DNA from: Xylocopa sonorina
Lineage: Eukaryota > Arthropoda > Insecta > Hymenoptera > Apidae
Direction: 5' to 3'
Assembly (NCBI RefSeq): GCF_050948175.1
Contig: NC_135199.1
Coordinates: forward strand, 4,468,501-4,532,500
DNA: 64,000 nt
The notes beneath the pieces are model-generated. The model was not told the DNA's origin. It ran no database searches and was given only the letters and a program-made list of their open reading frames with translations. The position numbers and the translations under genes were made by a program. This document shows, in pieces, positions 36,897 through 49,204 of the stretch. Within the stretch, counting starts at the first letter, position 1, and every line of letters begins with the position of its first letter.

Positions 36897-37084
36897 GCCT
36901 CCATCACCGTGCTTCCTCCAAGCCGGAGCTATTCCTGTTTCGTGTCACGTGGACTGTACCCGCGGTGCTTGTGCTCGGTATTCAGAAATTGGATTCGATG
37001 CTGTTCCAGCTTTGACGAGAGCCACCGATTAACGGAGGGGAGGATCGGGTGCAACGGCGTAAAGTTTCATTCGATTTCGGAACG
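36897..37084. other. Short unique sequence
   Basis: Nothing recognisable. A 66-codon plus-strand frame (36909-37109) is not supported. Confidence 0.5.
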
Positions 37085-37107
37085 AGCCGCCCCTTGGGGA
37101 GCGGCTT
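37085..37107. repeat. GC-rich hairpin
   Basis: AGCCGC and GCGGCT form a 6-bp stem around CCCTTGGGGA, which itself can close through CCC/GGG. The result is a compact two-part hairpin with an unpaired GA on one side. Confidence 0.7.
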
Positions 37108-39952
37108 AGACCAAACTATCGTTTCAACCACTTTCCGTTCGATGGGACGCGTAACTTAATTTTCGGGAACCGTAGCGAGAACAGCCCCCGTTCGTTATGC
37201 ATACGCGAGTGAAGTCACCTTCGAAACTATATTTGCGATCGAGCGGCGAATTAGTCGAAATGCTTCCACTTGAAGGTCGATCAGAGAAGTATCGATACCA
37301 TCTATGAAAAGTGCGCGCAATTGATTCGTATCCTGTATTATTCATCGGACTCATCGGCGGGATATAAACGATCTCGCGAACGAGTTTAGAACACCCGATA
37401 TCCGGGTGCGCAGTTCTCCCGTCAAACGCAATATCTCAAATTAATTCTCACGACCGTAGTTGTCTGGTATTCCCGGCTTGTCCTTCCTCCCGTCCCACTC
37501 TCCATCCCCCGGGCTTACTTTCGCCCGGCGTTGGCACGAGACTGTGTACACCTCGAAAGTGTGTACCAAGCATCCACCTACACCCTCCGCATCCCCCGGT
37601 CTGTTTCGCGAGCTTTTTAACTCATCCTACTCCTCTCTCCCTGGCTACAAGATATGTCACCGGCTTATGAGAGCGCCGCGGCCCTCCCGCTTCCCGTGTT
37701 TCTTTCGCGGAAAGTAAATGTTTTTAATTTCGCCAGACCCGGACGTTCTCCACTTTCACAAACGGACGAACGTAGGGACGAACAGCGGGGACGGTACGCG
37801 AAAACAGCAAACGACGTCGACGCTTGCCAACACTCGGACTGGAGGCTCGTCCGCCATCCAGTCCGGAAACGGACCACCCAGTTTCGTCGCTCGCCGTTTT
37901 TTTGCCGTTGCGAGAATTAACGGCCCGTGAGACGGGGTGGCGAGACGAACGAGACACCCAGTGGATGATGAAATCAACAACGGCTAAACGTCTCGAATAC
38001 CAGACGAGACTCCGATAAAATTGCCACGAGATCGATCGTTCGAGTTAAACGGAACGTAAACATTATTTTGCTCGAACGAAATCAAATTTCGCGGCCCTTT
38101 TCCAAACCACGATTCCTCGAGGGGAGGGTTCCTTTACAAAACCGTTGGTCGGTTTGCGAGGTGGATAACCGAAAACGAAAACGTTGGTATCATCCCTGGG
38201 ATATAAGATGAAAGACGTAAACAATTTTTCGGTATGGTAACAGCCGATCGTACGAATTCTTTACGCCCGACCATACACCAAAACCGTAATAAATTCTTCA
38301 CCCACCGCGGCGCTATGAATCTTCAACCCCCTCCGTTTCGACCCTACAGTATCGCAGCGAGGCTTCTGCCGCGAATCGAGGAAAGGTGTATCGAGTGTCT
38401 GGCCGAGTTGTCCGCGTGTACCGTCGTCCTATTCCCCTACCCTTTGCGCCAGGAGGACATGGAGCTTGATACGTCTGACCAAATGGAATTTTTCCACTTT
38501 TCCCGCTCTTGCGCACGATATCAAATTCCATTGCCTCCTTCCATCCCACTTTTCCCCGTCTACGCTCTTCCGCACCCTTTGCCTCGCACCCTGCACTTCA
38601 CGTACACGTCCGTCTTCCACGCCTCCTCTATCTGTCCACCTTCCACCCTCTTCCGCGTACATCGCCCTTCAGAAAAGGATATTCAGCCCCCTCGTCGGTT
38701 GGCTCGCTTTTGTGAGCAGAACGGAAGACAAGACAAATACGAGGAACGAGGAGCCGGAAGGTGCACGCGGCGACGCGACTTCCGGAATAACGCGATTATA
38801 TCGACGTCGCGGCATCGGCGGCGCGCCCAGGAATCGATACCTATCGGCGAGGAAGTATCAGGCGCGTTTAAATTCGTCGAAAGCCATAAGTTGACCGAAA
38901 CGTATTTCTCCGTCGAACAGTCGATCTTCCTCAATTTTTAACTTGCTTGCCGCAACATTTGTCTGTTGTAGATTTTGTACAGCCGCGACGATAAACGTCG
39001 CGAGCTATGAACGAAGTCGAGCGACTATTACATCTTGCGCGTCGAACAAAATCGAGGAAGTGGAAAAAGCATCGCGATTTATGCGCGGCCAATCAAACGC
39101 GACGCCCAATCGGCGCGTTTCGAATCGATAATCCATCGAGAAAAAAAGATACGACGCGAAAAAGCCGAACGGAAGTATCGCGCGCAACTCCCGATGGATT
39201 CACTTCCGCCCTATTCCCACACGGCAGATAAAGCGGAACGACTGCTCGCAAACTCTCTAATCAGAGACCGTTCTATCAAGTTTGTTCTATGCACTTGATT
39301 ACGTAGAATGCGAGACGGTAACGTTGTTACCGCCGTCTGAATCGCGTGATATCGAGGTACGACTTTAATTAACTCAGATTTATGGAGTAAATATCACGGA
39401 CGGGGTATACGTACACACCATTGCCGGCGAGCAAACTCAGCCACGATTGGATTCTCCATAATTTCGCGTTAAACTTCGTAACGACCGTGAAGTCGACTGG
39501 ACATTAATTACACGAGACTGTCCACGTCCTAACGGAAAGATTTCCTAATCCCCCTGAGCGACAGGCGAGCGATAATGCAGTCTCTGCCTACCATGTGACA
39601 TCGAAACAAGGTAATCGAACAAGTTCTCAATCAACAATGAAGCCAGCAAAATTCGCAACTCTCGTGTAAACAATTTCTGCAGGTCGACTCGATCGAGTCC
39701 GCGGAGACCCGTGAATTAACGCTTGCAAATCGTCATCGAGGTAGCTCGAGCGCACACGCGAAGACGGCACTCTTAGCGTCTCGACAAGATTTAGCCTGCG
39801 AATCCACCGCGATTATTAGTTGGACAAGTAGTTGCGAACATCTCGCGGGAGAGGTTCTCAGGGGCTAAAGCGAGGCTTGATTAGGCGCGGCAACTTGTTT
39901 CCGTCCCGACTCCTTACGCGAACTTAAACCATATTAAATTGCGCTTAAGTCA
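37108..39952. other. Gene-free unique sequence with a 235-codon frame not called
   Basis: The plus-strand frame at 38234-38941 is 235 codons, but 142- and 68-codon frames on the same strand and 77-, 78- and 83-codon frames on the opposite strand overlap it. Its middle is a Pro/Ser/His-rich translation of pyrimidine-rich DNA. No domain is recognised. The frames at 37654-38018 overlap six ways in stop-poor sequence. From 39300 to 39950 nothing is seen. Confidence 0.5.
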
Positions 39953-39962
39953 AGCACGTGCT
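39953..39962. promoter_or_regulatory. Palindromic E-box AGCACGTGCT
   Basis: A 10-bp palindrome centred on CACGTG, the class used by Max/USF/clock-type bHLH factors. The only support is the sequence match. Confidence 0.2.
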
Positions 39963-42900
39963 GGAAGGTCACAGTTCGTGGAACAAGTAGGCACCTCGGT
40001 GAACTGAGGCGGTGGTGGCTGTGAACGGTAGAAGGAGATAAAGAGCGAATGGCGGGAGGGGGTTAGAATGCGGACCGCTGGAAACGCAGCTACAGCCTGT
40101 AAAGACACGAGGTGCTTGTGTGTCAAATGAGAAGAAACTTCGAGGAATTTAATAAGCCGGGCCCGTGGCGCGGGAACCCGTCACACCATAGCGAGAGGGT
40201 CCAAGTGATTCTATAGGATGGCTAAGGAAGGAAGTCGACCTAACAGGGCCAACGAGTTACCGGGTACGCTGAAAGATAGAATGAGATATAGTGGGTTAAT
40301 TCTGTTACGAAGTTACGCGACTTTCTGGAACTGTCCTCCGAGGACCTAATTATGCGGCCTCGCTGCGAGGAGAACTCGGCAAATCCACCGGTTCAACGTA
40401 AATATTGTACGCCAGCCAACCGGCGGGAGGTTTACGCACGTCGAGACTGCGCCTGGCCTGTTTTCTACCCTTTAAAATAGTCACGCGTCAGGCGGAATCG
40501 ACGAAAAACCGAAGCAAGTGCTCGGCGTTGCCAACTTTCTCGTGTAAACTTTCCTCGAATTCGTGTAACGAACTATCCATTGTCTACTTGTAGCTTTCTG
40601 TACCGCGAACCAGCCATTGTTAATTCGTTAATGATCCGTGGAAATTCCGGGATGGAGAATAGAACGATGCGAACACAATTTAATGATCGTAGCCGCGCGC
40701 GCGCTCTCGCCCACCCCCTCGACTGTCGAGTTCGGAACCTGGTGGGCGCGCAGGAATGTGTTTGACCGTATTAACTGAAGGGCTCGTCAGGAGCAAACGA
40801 GCGAAACCTGTAATTATATTTGGCGTCGATTCCTTAAGTACACACAGCAAGATCCGGTACAAATCCGGCGCGTCCGTCAAAGGGGCGTTATATACTCACT
40901 TCGGAGGCTCAGAGTGGATCGTCGGCTCCGCGGGCAGCGAAACGAATATATATATATACCAATAAACGGGATGGAATTAATTGGGGTACGGGGCAAACAC
41001 GGACCGATCGAAATCCCCTAGTTCGAGCTAATAAACAGTTAAACAATCGACGATCTCCCTCATGAATATTTGCCGCCCAGTTTCGAGTTAATACGTAACC
41101 GAAATTTCGAACAGGCGCTAAGCAAAACGCGCGCGTACAAATGTTATCATGAATTATGATATCGCCCACAGTGAAATCCGTTGGCTACAAGTCGGCGCGT
41201 AATCGTATGTATTATTTTTCATTCCCCCGAACGATCGTTACTCGTTGGCGTAGAACGTTCGGCGAACCGAACGCTTTCGAGGGCAAATTTCGTAGGCGAG
41301 GAAAAGAAAAGAAAAAAATAATAATCGAACGACGAAGGAAAACGAAGGGAGGAAGGCAAGAAGAGGGCAACGGGATGGTAAATTTCTTGTACGAAAGTTT
41401 TCATGTATCTTTGCCTCGCAATCCCGGTGAACGGCGTGTATAAAGTGCAGCTACCGGAAAGGTACGGTTATGTCGAGGACCGTGTCGGTAAAGACGGTGT
41501 GCAAGTGAACAAGTACATGGTCCGTTGGTCTAATCTAAGGCTAAGTTAGGTTGGGTTAAAGTAGACGGGACCACACCGGTATTAGTCGAACCAGGTTAGC
41601 GTCCCACCACCCCACCGAAAGTTTCCCGGGGTCTCCGAGATATTCCCACCCCTGCCAGGCACCCTTTGCTTCTTTCGCAGCCGACCGCCGCTGGTTCAAC
41701 AGTCGACGACCGCAACCAGGAAAATCAGGCGCGCGGATCGATAGGCATCGAAGATTAACCGACAAACATTTACGTATTTCCGGCCATCCTAATCACGACG
41801 GCAATACGCGTGTAATTAGCGAGGCTATGTTTGTATCTATGCGCGTAACTCTACGTTGAACGCGCGATTAAATATGACGGGCATTAAGGAAAGACCGCAG
41901 CAAACCACGGAGACCGGCAACGGAGAGAAGGACGAAATTAATTTCGTCGTTAAAAGCACGGCGGAAAGATACGATTTAATTCGCCGGGTAAAGACAGGGT
42001 GGAAGATATTCAATTTGTGTTTAAGACGGAGATAGCAGTGTTATCGGTGTGCCACTTGTTTAGAAACCGTCGCGTGTGCGAGTTGCAACTGGAACTTTAC
42101 GATTACGATCAAATCTGAGGATCTAATGAGAGTGGAGAATCGGTCAGATATTAATTGGAATTATAAAGAATGGAGAGGTACATGAGGATCCTGCGTGAGC
42201 AACGCTTCAAAGAGATCTTCAGGGGTTGCTCTTTCGTTAGTCGTTAATCTCGAAATACTAAATAATATAGAATCAAGATTAATACGACGAACGATACAAT
42301 AATATTTATACGTGTCTCGATATTAGTTGAATTCGTTAATCTTTTGAAAGGAAACAGATGTAATTAGAGTTCCAATAGGTAGGTATGACAAAAAGATTCA
42401 TTAAAGAGGTTGACATTCGACAGACGTCTCGCTGGAGTTTGGAATTTTATAATTGAGATGGATATAATATCGCGTATTGTAACATTAACTGTGTTTGCGT
42501 AGCTAAGCAAACGAGAGCCACGGGGAACGAGAGCCCCGTTTCGCGACGTTAAAAGCGGGAAATCGATTCCTATTAGCCGACAAATTTATTCGATACCCGT
42601 CGAAGCGTCTTTTAAAATCCCTTAATTCGAATATAAATCACACCTTTGAACCGGGGCGATTCGCAACGGTGAAAACTTGGCCCCTTTGTCAATTTAATCC
42701 GAAGTTTCCGCGAAAACATATTTTTCAGCTAATAACTCACACCCGACACTTCTACCGAACCTCCCACCTGCACATTCATATCCCGAGCTCGTAAATCAAG
42801 GAGAGGTCTTACCGCAAGAGTTTCCATTAGTCCCGGAAAAATTCATGGATGACAAATACGATTGTTTTACCGACTCACCTGAAACAGAAAAGTACGGACA

Positions 42901-43055
42901 TTTACATTTCTCTGGAATTAGTCACCGTGACGCGAGGTCCGTTCATTTCGCGATTAGCCATTTTTAACGGCTATTTGTAACGCGTTGAATTTCGCAGGTA
43001 ATAAAGAAATGGCAATATCGAATTCCAAACACGACGTTACTGAATATTACTCTCC

Positions 43056-43058
<3 letters not shown>
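39963..43058. other. Gene-free unique sequence
   Basis: The stretch contains an (AT)6-7 run at 40946-40958 and degenerate TTAGG-like pentamers at 41532-41556 (one exact TTAGG). It is AT-richer from 42100 to 42500. Frames of 60-95 codons on both strands have no recognisable motif. The A/G-rich patch at 41295-41370 explains the Lys/Arg-rich frame there. Confidence 0.5.

Positions 43059-43104
<46 letters not shown>
43059..43104. repeat. Longest CT microsatellite
   Basis: About 17 perfect CT units and a short interrupted extension reach TCTCAG at 43106. The pyrimidine run plus CAG mimics a 3' splice site, but the 142-codon plus frame that starts downstream (43138) is unrecognised, so no exon is called. 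Confidence 0.95.
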
Positions 43105-43247
43105 AGCAACCTGTATAAAAAATAACGCTACTTCACATTGAATGTTCAAAGTAAAAGTGTCTCAATTTTTAGCTTCTGGTACCACAGATTTACGATCTCG
43201 AATTCTTTAGACATTGCGCCCTCTCGCGTGCTCTTGAACCTTGTATT

Positions 43248-43275
43248 TTCAAGACCACGTTGCCACGGTCTTGAA
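43248..43275. repeat. Hairpin with perfect 9-bp stem
   Basis: TTCAAGACC (43248-43256) and GGTCTTGAA (43267-43275) are exact reverse complements with a 10-nt loop. Confidence 0.85.
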
Positions 43276-45299
43276 TCCCCAATGTTATATATTAAACTTT
43301 CGATGACTTCGAATTTTCACGCTGAACCCGCAACGTGTTTTCCGCGAGCGTGCGAAGTTAACTATTCCTTCTATATTTATTCAAGAACCATCAGCCCTGC
43401 CTACGAAACGTATCTACGTCGGATCCGTTCTGACTTAGCGATCGTAAATTCTCATCTCCACGGTTTCCGGGTAAATACAAGTCACACGAGCGTGGAACGA
43501 AAGGAATTCTATAAGCGAGTTCCATTTTCCCACGGTATATTTGGCCGAATGTTGCTTGGGGGGTGATATCATCCTAACGATAATGGCATCCAGCGGATAC
43601 GTCTTACTATTTCGTAGCCAATATTCATGTCTGCGATGAAACGATACCGCGGCATCAGAGACGATAATGGAACTAGCGCGAAACGGGATAGTGGGAAGAG
43701 TGGGTAAACAGGATCCGGTATCGTCGAGGAAACGAGAGAATCGACGCGAATCAATCATATGCAGAAGAGCGTGTCGATAAATCTCGAGGCGGGCCAATAA
43801 AATCGTATCAATCAAGCAGAAGTAAGTGCGATCGAAACTTCCTCTTCTTTGTCGTTCCTCTTCACTTGTTCCGGTGAGAACGCTTGGGCGTCGCTCGCGG
43901 AAGCGGTGGCCGAGCCGGATGGCCGACGCTCAGACGAGATCTTCTCGCGCGAGCGGAGCGAAAAACGCGGGAGGGTTAGAAGGCAGAAAAAGAACGAAGG
44001 AAGGAAACGAAAGCTGAGAAACGAGAGAAAGAGACGAGGCGTGAACAAATTTCGGGGCCCACCCCCTCGACTCTGCCTACGAGCGGGCTAAGGAAATGAC
44101 GAGCAAGAAGGGGAGTGGGTGGATGAAAAAGAGAAGAAAAGTGGTTCTTGTTTCACGTGAGGTACGAGCCAACTGCGTAGCTACATTGCTGGCTGGACGG
44201 TAAAATGTATCCGTGGGAAATCGGGAGCGACGAATCGAAAGAGCGACCGCTTCGATTTCCTTTACGGGGGTAAAGATTTCTCGAACGCGTCGCTGGCTAA
44301 CGCGAGGAAATGGTGATTGACGTATCGAGAGGGTTGAGCTTCAGCTCCGTGTGTGCGTACAGATTGCTTGTTCTACTCGCGAGAGTATCCGATGACAAAT
44401 ATAGAACACATCCGAGATCGTTATCCACGTAAATGCATTTATACGCTGTTAGATCGGTTTCATTATGAATTTCAACTGATTTATCCGACTCTTTAATCTA
44501 ACATCAACTTACGAAGCACCAAAAATCTTCACATCTTGACTATCTATCAATTAAACTCGTGATAAAATCAGTAGACAACTCAAGACCGTTTACAACTTGA
44601 CAAAACACCCCTCATGATAGCTTCCGTGTATCTGGTAAACGGGGCGGCGTAAGACGCGCGCACAACTTCTACAAAGCGTCGAGGCTTTTTCCGCGCTGTA
44701 CGCCACCCCAGGCTGGGTGGTAGTAACTTTTAATTCGCGTGTCCGACACCGACCAATCTGTGTCGTGCGCTCTCCTATTACTTCTGATAAGGTCGGAGTA
44801 ATTTATTTACCGTGCTAGGGGGATGCCATCACGCGACTTCGCGTCTTTCCACCTTCCCTCCAGCCACGCCGAGGAAACGTAAAAGAACGCCGCTGGCAAA
44901 GTGGAAAGAGTGAAAGAGTTCCGAGCCTTTAACAGTCTCAAGACAGCTCGCCAAGTACACAACGGGGAACCGGAGGACAGAGTGCTCCGTGAGGGATGAT
45001 GTATAACCAGCGAGAAAGTTGTTCTACGCGTAGGGATAGATTCAAAATTGTGGAATGAAAATTCCAACGATCCAGGAATCAGATGAATTGTAGCGAATGA
45101 TTGTTAACTGAACATGGTAACTGTCGCATAGTGATCGATCGAAATTCGAGAAAAATACGCAGGTTACCCTGTTTCGAGACTTCAAATCGCTCCACCTTAT
45201 AAATCTTATATCTTGACCGCTGTTTATTTCGGGAAATACACCGGGAAACGGGGCGGGTATCGGTTGAAAAAACAAGGGGGAAAAACAGTAGGGAATGCA
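43276..45299. other. Gene-free unique sequence
   Basis: Minus-strand frames of 126 and 61 codons at 43435-43815 and overlapping two-strand frames at 43812-44091 have no recognisable domain. The 44400-44600 portion is AT-richer. Nothing else was seen. Confidence 0.5.
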
Positions 45300-45337
45300 A
45301 CTCGATGAAACTCGATGAAACTCGATGAAAACCGATG
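45300..45337. repeat. 10-bp tandem repeat, about 3.5 copies
   Basis: Three perfect CTCGATGAAA units (45301-45330) and a diverged partial unit. This is a short minisatellite. Confidence 0.95.
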
Positions 45338-48229
45338 GGGATTGGTTGTTCTCCAATATCGAGAACACGATTCGCGAGCAATTCTTGGGTGTATTTAATT
45401 TCGTGCGAGAATTGAAGTTTAGAAGCGAGGGCGGGAATTTATGAAGTGGAATTGTGGTCGAGGCGTTTTCTTTGCCTAACAAGATTCTTTTGTGTCACAT
45501 TTTCCAAAGGTCTGTCAAGGTTCAAAGATCGGAAAACTATCCCAATCAAGTGTGATTAAACTGCTCTCTCGTTTCCAACTCGTTGTCTGTGCGTACGTTT
45601 ACGTTTGTAAATCTTTCCGTGGCTTCTACCATCTATTTCAACCGTCGAGTTTCCGTCGAGCCGAACGGATGATGAGCGCACGATAACAAAAAGCAAACTG
45701 ATTCGATGAATAGACTTCCAATATCGACGTTTCTACAATACACAGAGTTTACAAACAGACGGATAACCACCGAACGAACTAAGCAACAGTGGAAATATTT
45801 ATCGTATCTCATTTCAATGTAAATCTTGCGCACAATTTTTATAGCGTTAACAGTTCGTTAACAAGAGATAATATTTTCCTCGTATATTAAACAAGAGTAA
45901 TATAAATTATATGTTTAAAATCTAACAATGTAATAAACATTTCCAGCATTATATTTCCAGCAGACGATCCTGCGTGTATTGAATAAAATTGCGAACGAAA
46001 TTCTGATATGGTATAAAAATCATGATGTTCTCTGGCACAGGAAATGTACCAACAATTTTACATCATATCCGACTGTTATATTGCTTGTTTCCAAGCACGA
46101 ATATTAACAGAAACAAACGATACAACGATAAAGAACGAATCAACTAAACGCATAAAATTGTCTACCTTCATTCTCTTAAAAAACGAAGTACCACGAAAGA
46201 AACGATCGCAAATATCGCTAGAGAGGAACAGCGATGAAGGAACACTGTTTTCAAGAAAAAAATAAATCCGCAGGACTCGTCGATCGAGTTATTCGCATCG
46301 TATCGGGCGTCAACGTTGCCCCGAATCGGTCAAGAGGAAGAGATGAAGAAGCAAGAGGAGAGAAATTGTCTGACAATGAACGAGAGGGTGGCGTATGAAA
46401 CTAGAAAGGGTTCCCTTCCGTGCGACATGATCGATGATCCAACGCAAGACATTGGACGACCTCCTCTCTCCCTGCAAAGATACTTCGTTCCAGCAGAAAT
46501 TTTATTCGTCGCCGCCCGGTGCAAGCCATGCTACATTACCGAAGAATATTGCCTTCTCTTTGAATAGGATACGCCATAAAAGCTTGATGGATTAAGGGTG
46601 ACGCGTTCAGATTAAACGTCTTCCTCCCGCCGCGAAACGCACGCACAGCAATATGGAAATTGCGAAACGCTGTGATTGCGCGGGGTAAAAAAAAAGCTCT
46701 ATCGCGTTTCGTGATTGCCACTTGGATAGTTTTGGAAGATTTTACTCGAAACGGGGAGGAAGTTTCGCGCAATCGCGAAACAATATGATTCGTTGTGCAC
46801 AGAAGTCGCTTTTGCCGCGACGCAGTTGAAATTTCATTGCGCGATATTACAATTGCGGAAACTGTACCTGTCAGAATTTAATAAAATCGGGAACAGTGGC
46901 TGACATTCGTCACGTACACGGAAGAGACGAGTCAGATACTGATACGTGAAACAGAAATGCTTTTAAACGGATTTAACCGGAAACAAAGAATCCAGATGTC
47001 TTACTGAACGTTATGCATTTAATGGATGAAACTAAAATTTGTTCAATTAATATACGAAATATGGACGTATCGAAATTCCATCGAAAATTATTTTATAATA
47101 TCCTATATCTGCTCTCTCTGTCTCTACACGAATAGAGAGGAGGAACGATCTGTTCTTCACGAGCTCCGATAATTTAATGAAATAATTTCTTGCTCGCAAT
47201 ACTTATTTATATTGTCGAAGCTAATGGGGATACGAATACAAACGACTGAAATCCACCATATATATTCTTAACAAACGCTACGCATATATGTTAATTCCCA
47301 CTAACTCAATCAAATATTTCGACAGCTTTGCTCAACTTATCCCACATATCGCCGTTGTATATTTAACTGATCGAAAACGCAGTATACTTGCGCATAAAAG
47401 CGGGACGCTATTAGTAAAGTCAATTTCTTAGCTGAATCTGAAAATACCTTCCCGTCGTGCGACGGCGTCGTTGCCTCAGCCAGAATCTGATGTTAAAGAC
47501 AGGCACTTGACACACATCAAACTGCACTTTTCGATGGGACGAAGGATGCCGCGAGATTGCATTACTTCCACGTTGAGCCGTACGCAACAGTCGACAAAGT
47601 GAAGCAACGCGATACGAAATTCGCGCACGAAACGACGCAGCGACCGCCCCAATAACAAACCTGTTACCAGCCCGACCGACAACACTTGACTAAACGGCCA
47701 CGCGCGATTTCGGCTTATATAAATGTTCAGGTCAATACGAACAAAACGAATGTTACTCGCGATATCCTCCTCCTTCGGAAGGATTCGAATAGAACGCAAA
47801 CACGACCGCTCGTCGTGTATTTCGTATCAACATTGAAATACCGATTACCCAAGCTTTTATCGATGCTCACGAATATCGAGACGCGTCACCGTAAATACGA
47901 AACGCGGAATCGTGGATGACGCACTGATTTATTTCTTTGTATTTAAAGTTAAATGAAAAAATTCGTAGGTATTTGATTTTATGGGTGCTCTCCTTTTATA
48001 GGTAACCCTCCCATAATTCATATAACTTAATTTTCATTAGAAATATGAAAGTACCTCTGAGGCAACAAGTCTCGTTACGGATGGCGTGTAAATTGTATAT
48101 GACGCTTTCCGCTATAATATCGGAATAGAGCTAAGCAAAGCTAAGCTGAATAAATTATTATTTAGTTTTTAAATATATTAAACCAAAATCATGTAATCTA
48201 GTGCTGTAGGAGTACAGTGTTGTACAAAT
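45338..48229. other. AT-richer gene-free block with one weak exon candidate
   Basis: A plus-strand frame is open from 46238 to the TAG at 46565-46567 (109 codons; first ATG at 46343). It has a Glu/Lys-rich start and a mixed, Cys-containing C-terminal half, and ATCCGCAG precedes it as a weak acceptor. No family is recognised, and a 64-codon frame opposes it. The stretches 45840-46050 and 47040-47400 are AT-rich with no open frame of note. Confidence 0.4.
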
Positions 48230-48355
48230 TCGTTTTGCAATTTTTATTCTATACGTTCTCCGTTTGGATTTTTGCAATTTTCTTCTCGTGTTAGAGCGAA
48301 ACCATGTTATAAGTTCGCTCTATCACATTAAAGCGAAACCGTGTTATGAGCTACC
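48230..48355. repeat. Decayed tandem array, period about 37 bp, with hairpin
   Basis: TTTTGCAATTTT recurs near 48234 and 48270. A block with AGCGAAACC and TGTTATRAG recurs at 48290-48316 and 48327-48353 with about 20 of 27 matches. Both pairs are offset by about 37 bp. Within it TAGAGCGAA (48292-48300) pairs perfectly with TTCGCTCTA (48314-48322), and the stem extends by GTG/CAC beyond one mismatch. It could be an old minisatellite or the end of a degraded transposon. No open frame is present. Confidence 0.65.
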
Positions 48356-49188
48356 TGTAATAGCCGTGATTATAGTACACTCCTTAAATATGTGATTAAA
48401 GATTGATTAAAGTTCAAATATATTTATACGCGCGCACAGTGTCGAAAATGAAAGAAGAGCGTATTATTTTTCCAATAGAAATGGTATAATGCGAATGAAA
48501 ATATATTGTTTCACCTGCAAAGTTCACGGCGATAAAAAAAATGAATTCCCTTTTTTAAATTTGGAGCCGCGTCGGATTCGTGTTCTCCCTATCGATGGCA
48601 AAGGGGGTATCTGCATTACCGCTTGAAAACAGCTACGTTACGGACGGCGGGTACTTATGAAAGTCCACGAAGATCACGTCTCGCAACGGGCCGGGTCCAA
48701 CATCCGTGGATAACTAGTTTCTCCATTTTCACGATAGCGTATCGAGGAGTCGACGAACACCGCGTTCTCGACCGATAACACCTCGAGTGAACCCCGTGTG
48801 AACCCTCGCCGAAGCTCGTAAAGACTAAACGAGAAATAAATGAACACGGAACGGCGATGTAATTCATTTATTAAGTGGTTTCCAGAAACCAGTATGGCCA
48901 GATTTACTCGTTGAACGTATAATCCGAGTGCGACCAGATCTGCAACTTGAAATTTACGATCGCCGTTGTGGGCGACATAATTAAAGGATAATAAAGTTCG
49001 AGCCAGTAATACTGTTATATCCCTTCGAGTAACGGTATTGCAAACATTTGATAAAACGGAGTAAGAGACGAGGCGTTGTTTGATTCATTGCGCGCGTTAG
49101 AATTAACGACTACCGACGATACGAAGGGGGATAATGACTGTAACCATAAAAAGCTGGAGTTAAAGAGCGGCATAAAACTACGATTTAC
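48356..49188. other. Gene-free sequence
   Basis: AT-rich to about 48560, then CpG-rich. The frames of 67-76 codons at 49015-49306 exist because of the A-tract. Nothing was recognised. Confidence 0.5.
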
Positions 49189-49204
49189 AAAAAAAAAAAA
49201 AAAA
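49189..49204. repeat. Poly-A tract
   Basis: Sixteen A followed by GAAAAGAAAG. No AATAAA lies 10-30 bp before it and no retrotransposon-like coding precedes it, so it is not taken as a retroposon tail. Confidence 0.85.

Noticed and set aside
38234..38941. 235-codon plus-strand open frame
   Set aside because: Overlaps several frames on both strands; Pro/Ser/His-rich low-complexity core from pyrimidine-rich DNA; no domain.
41532..41556. Telomere-like TTAGG repeat
   Set aside because: Only one exact TTAGG among degenerate pentamers; far too short for a telomeric tract.
43059..43106. CT tract ending in CAG as a splice acceptor
   Set aside because: It is a microsatellite, and the following frame starts only at 43138 and is unrecognised.
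49189..49204. Retroposon poly-A tail
   Set aside because: No polyadenylation signal, no coding remnant and no target-site duplication seen next to it.
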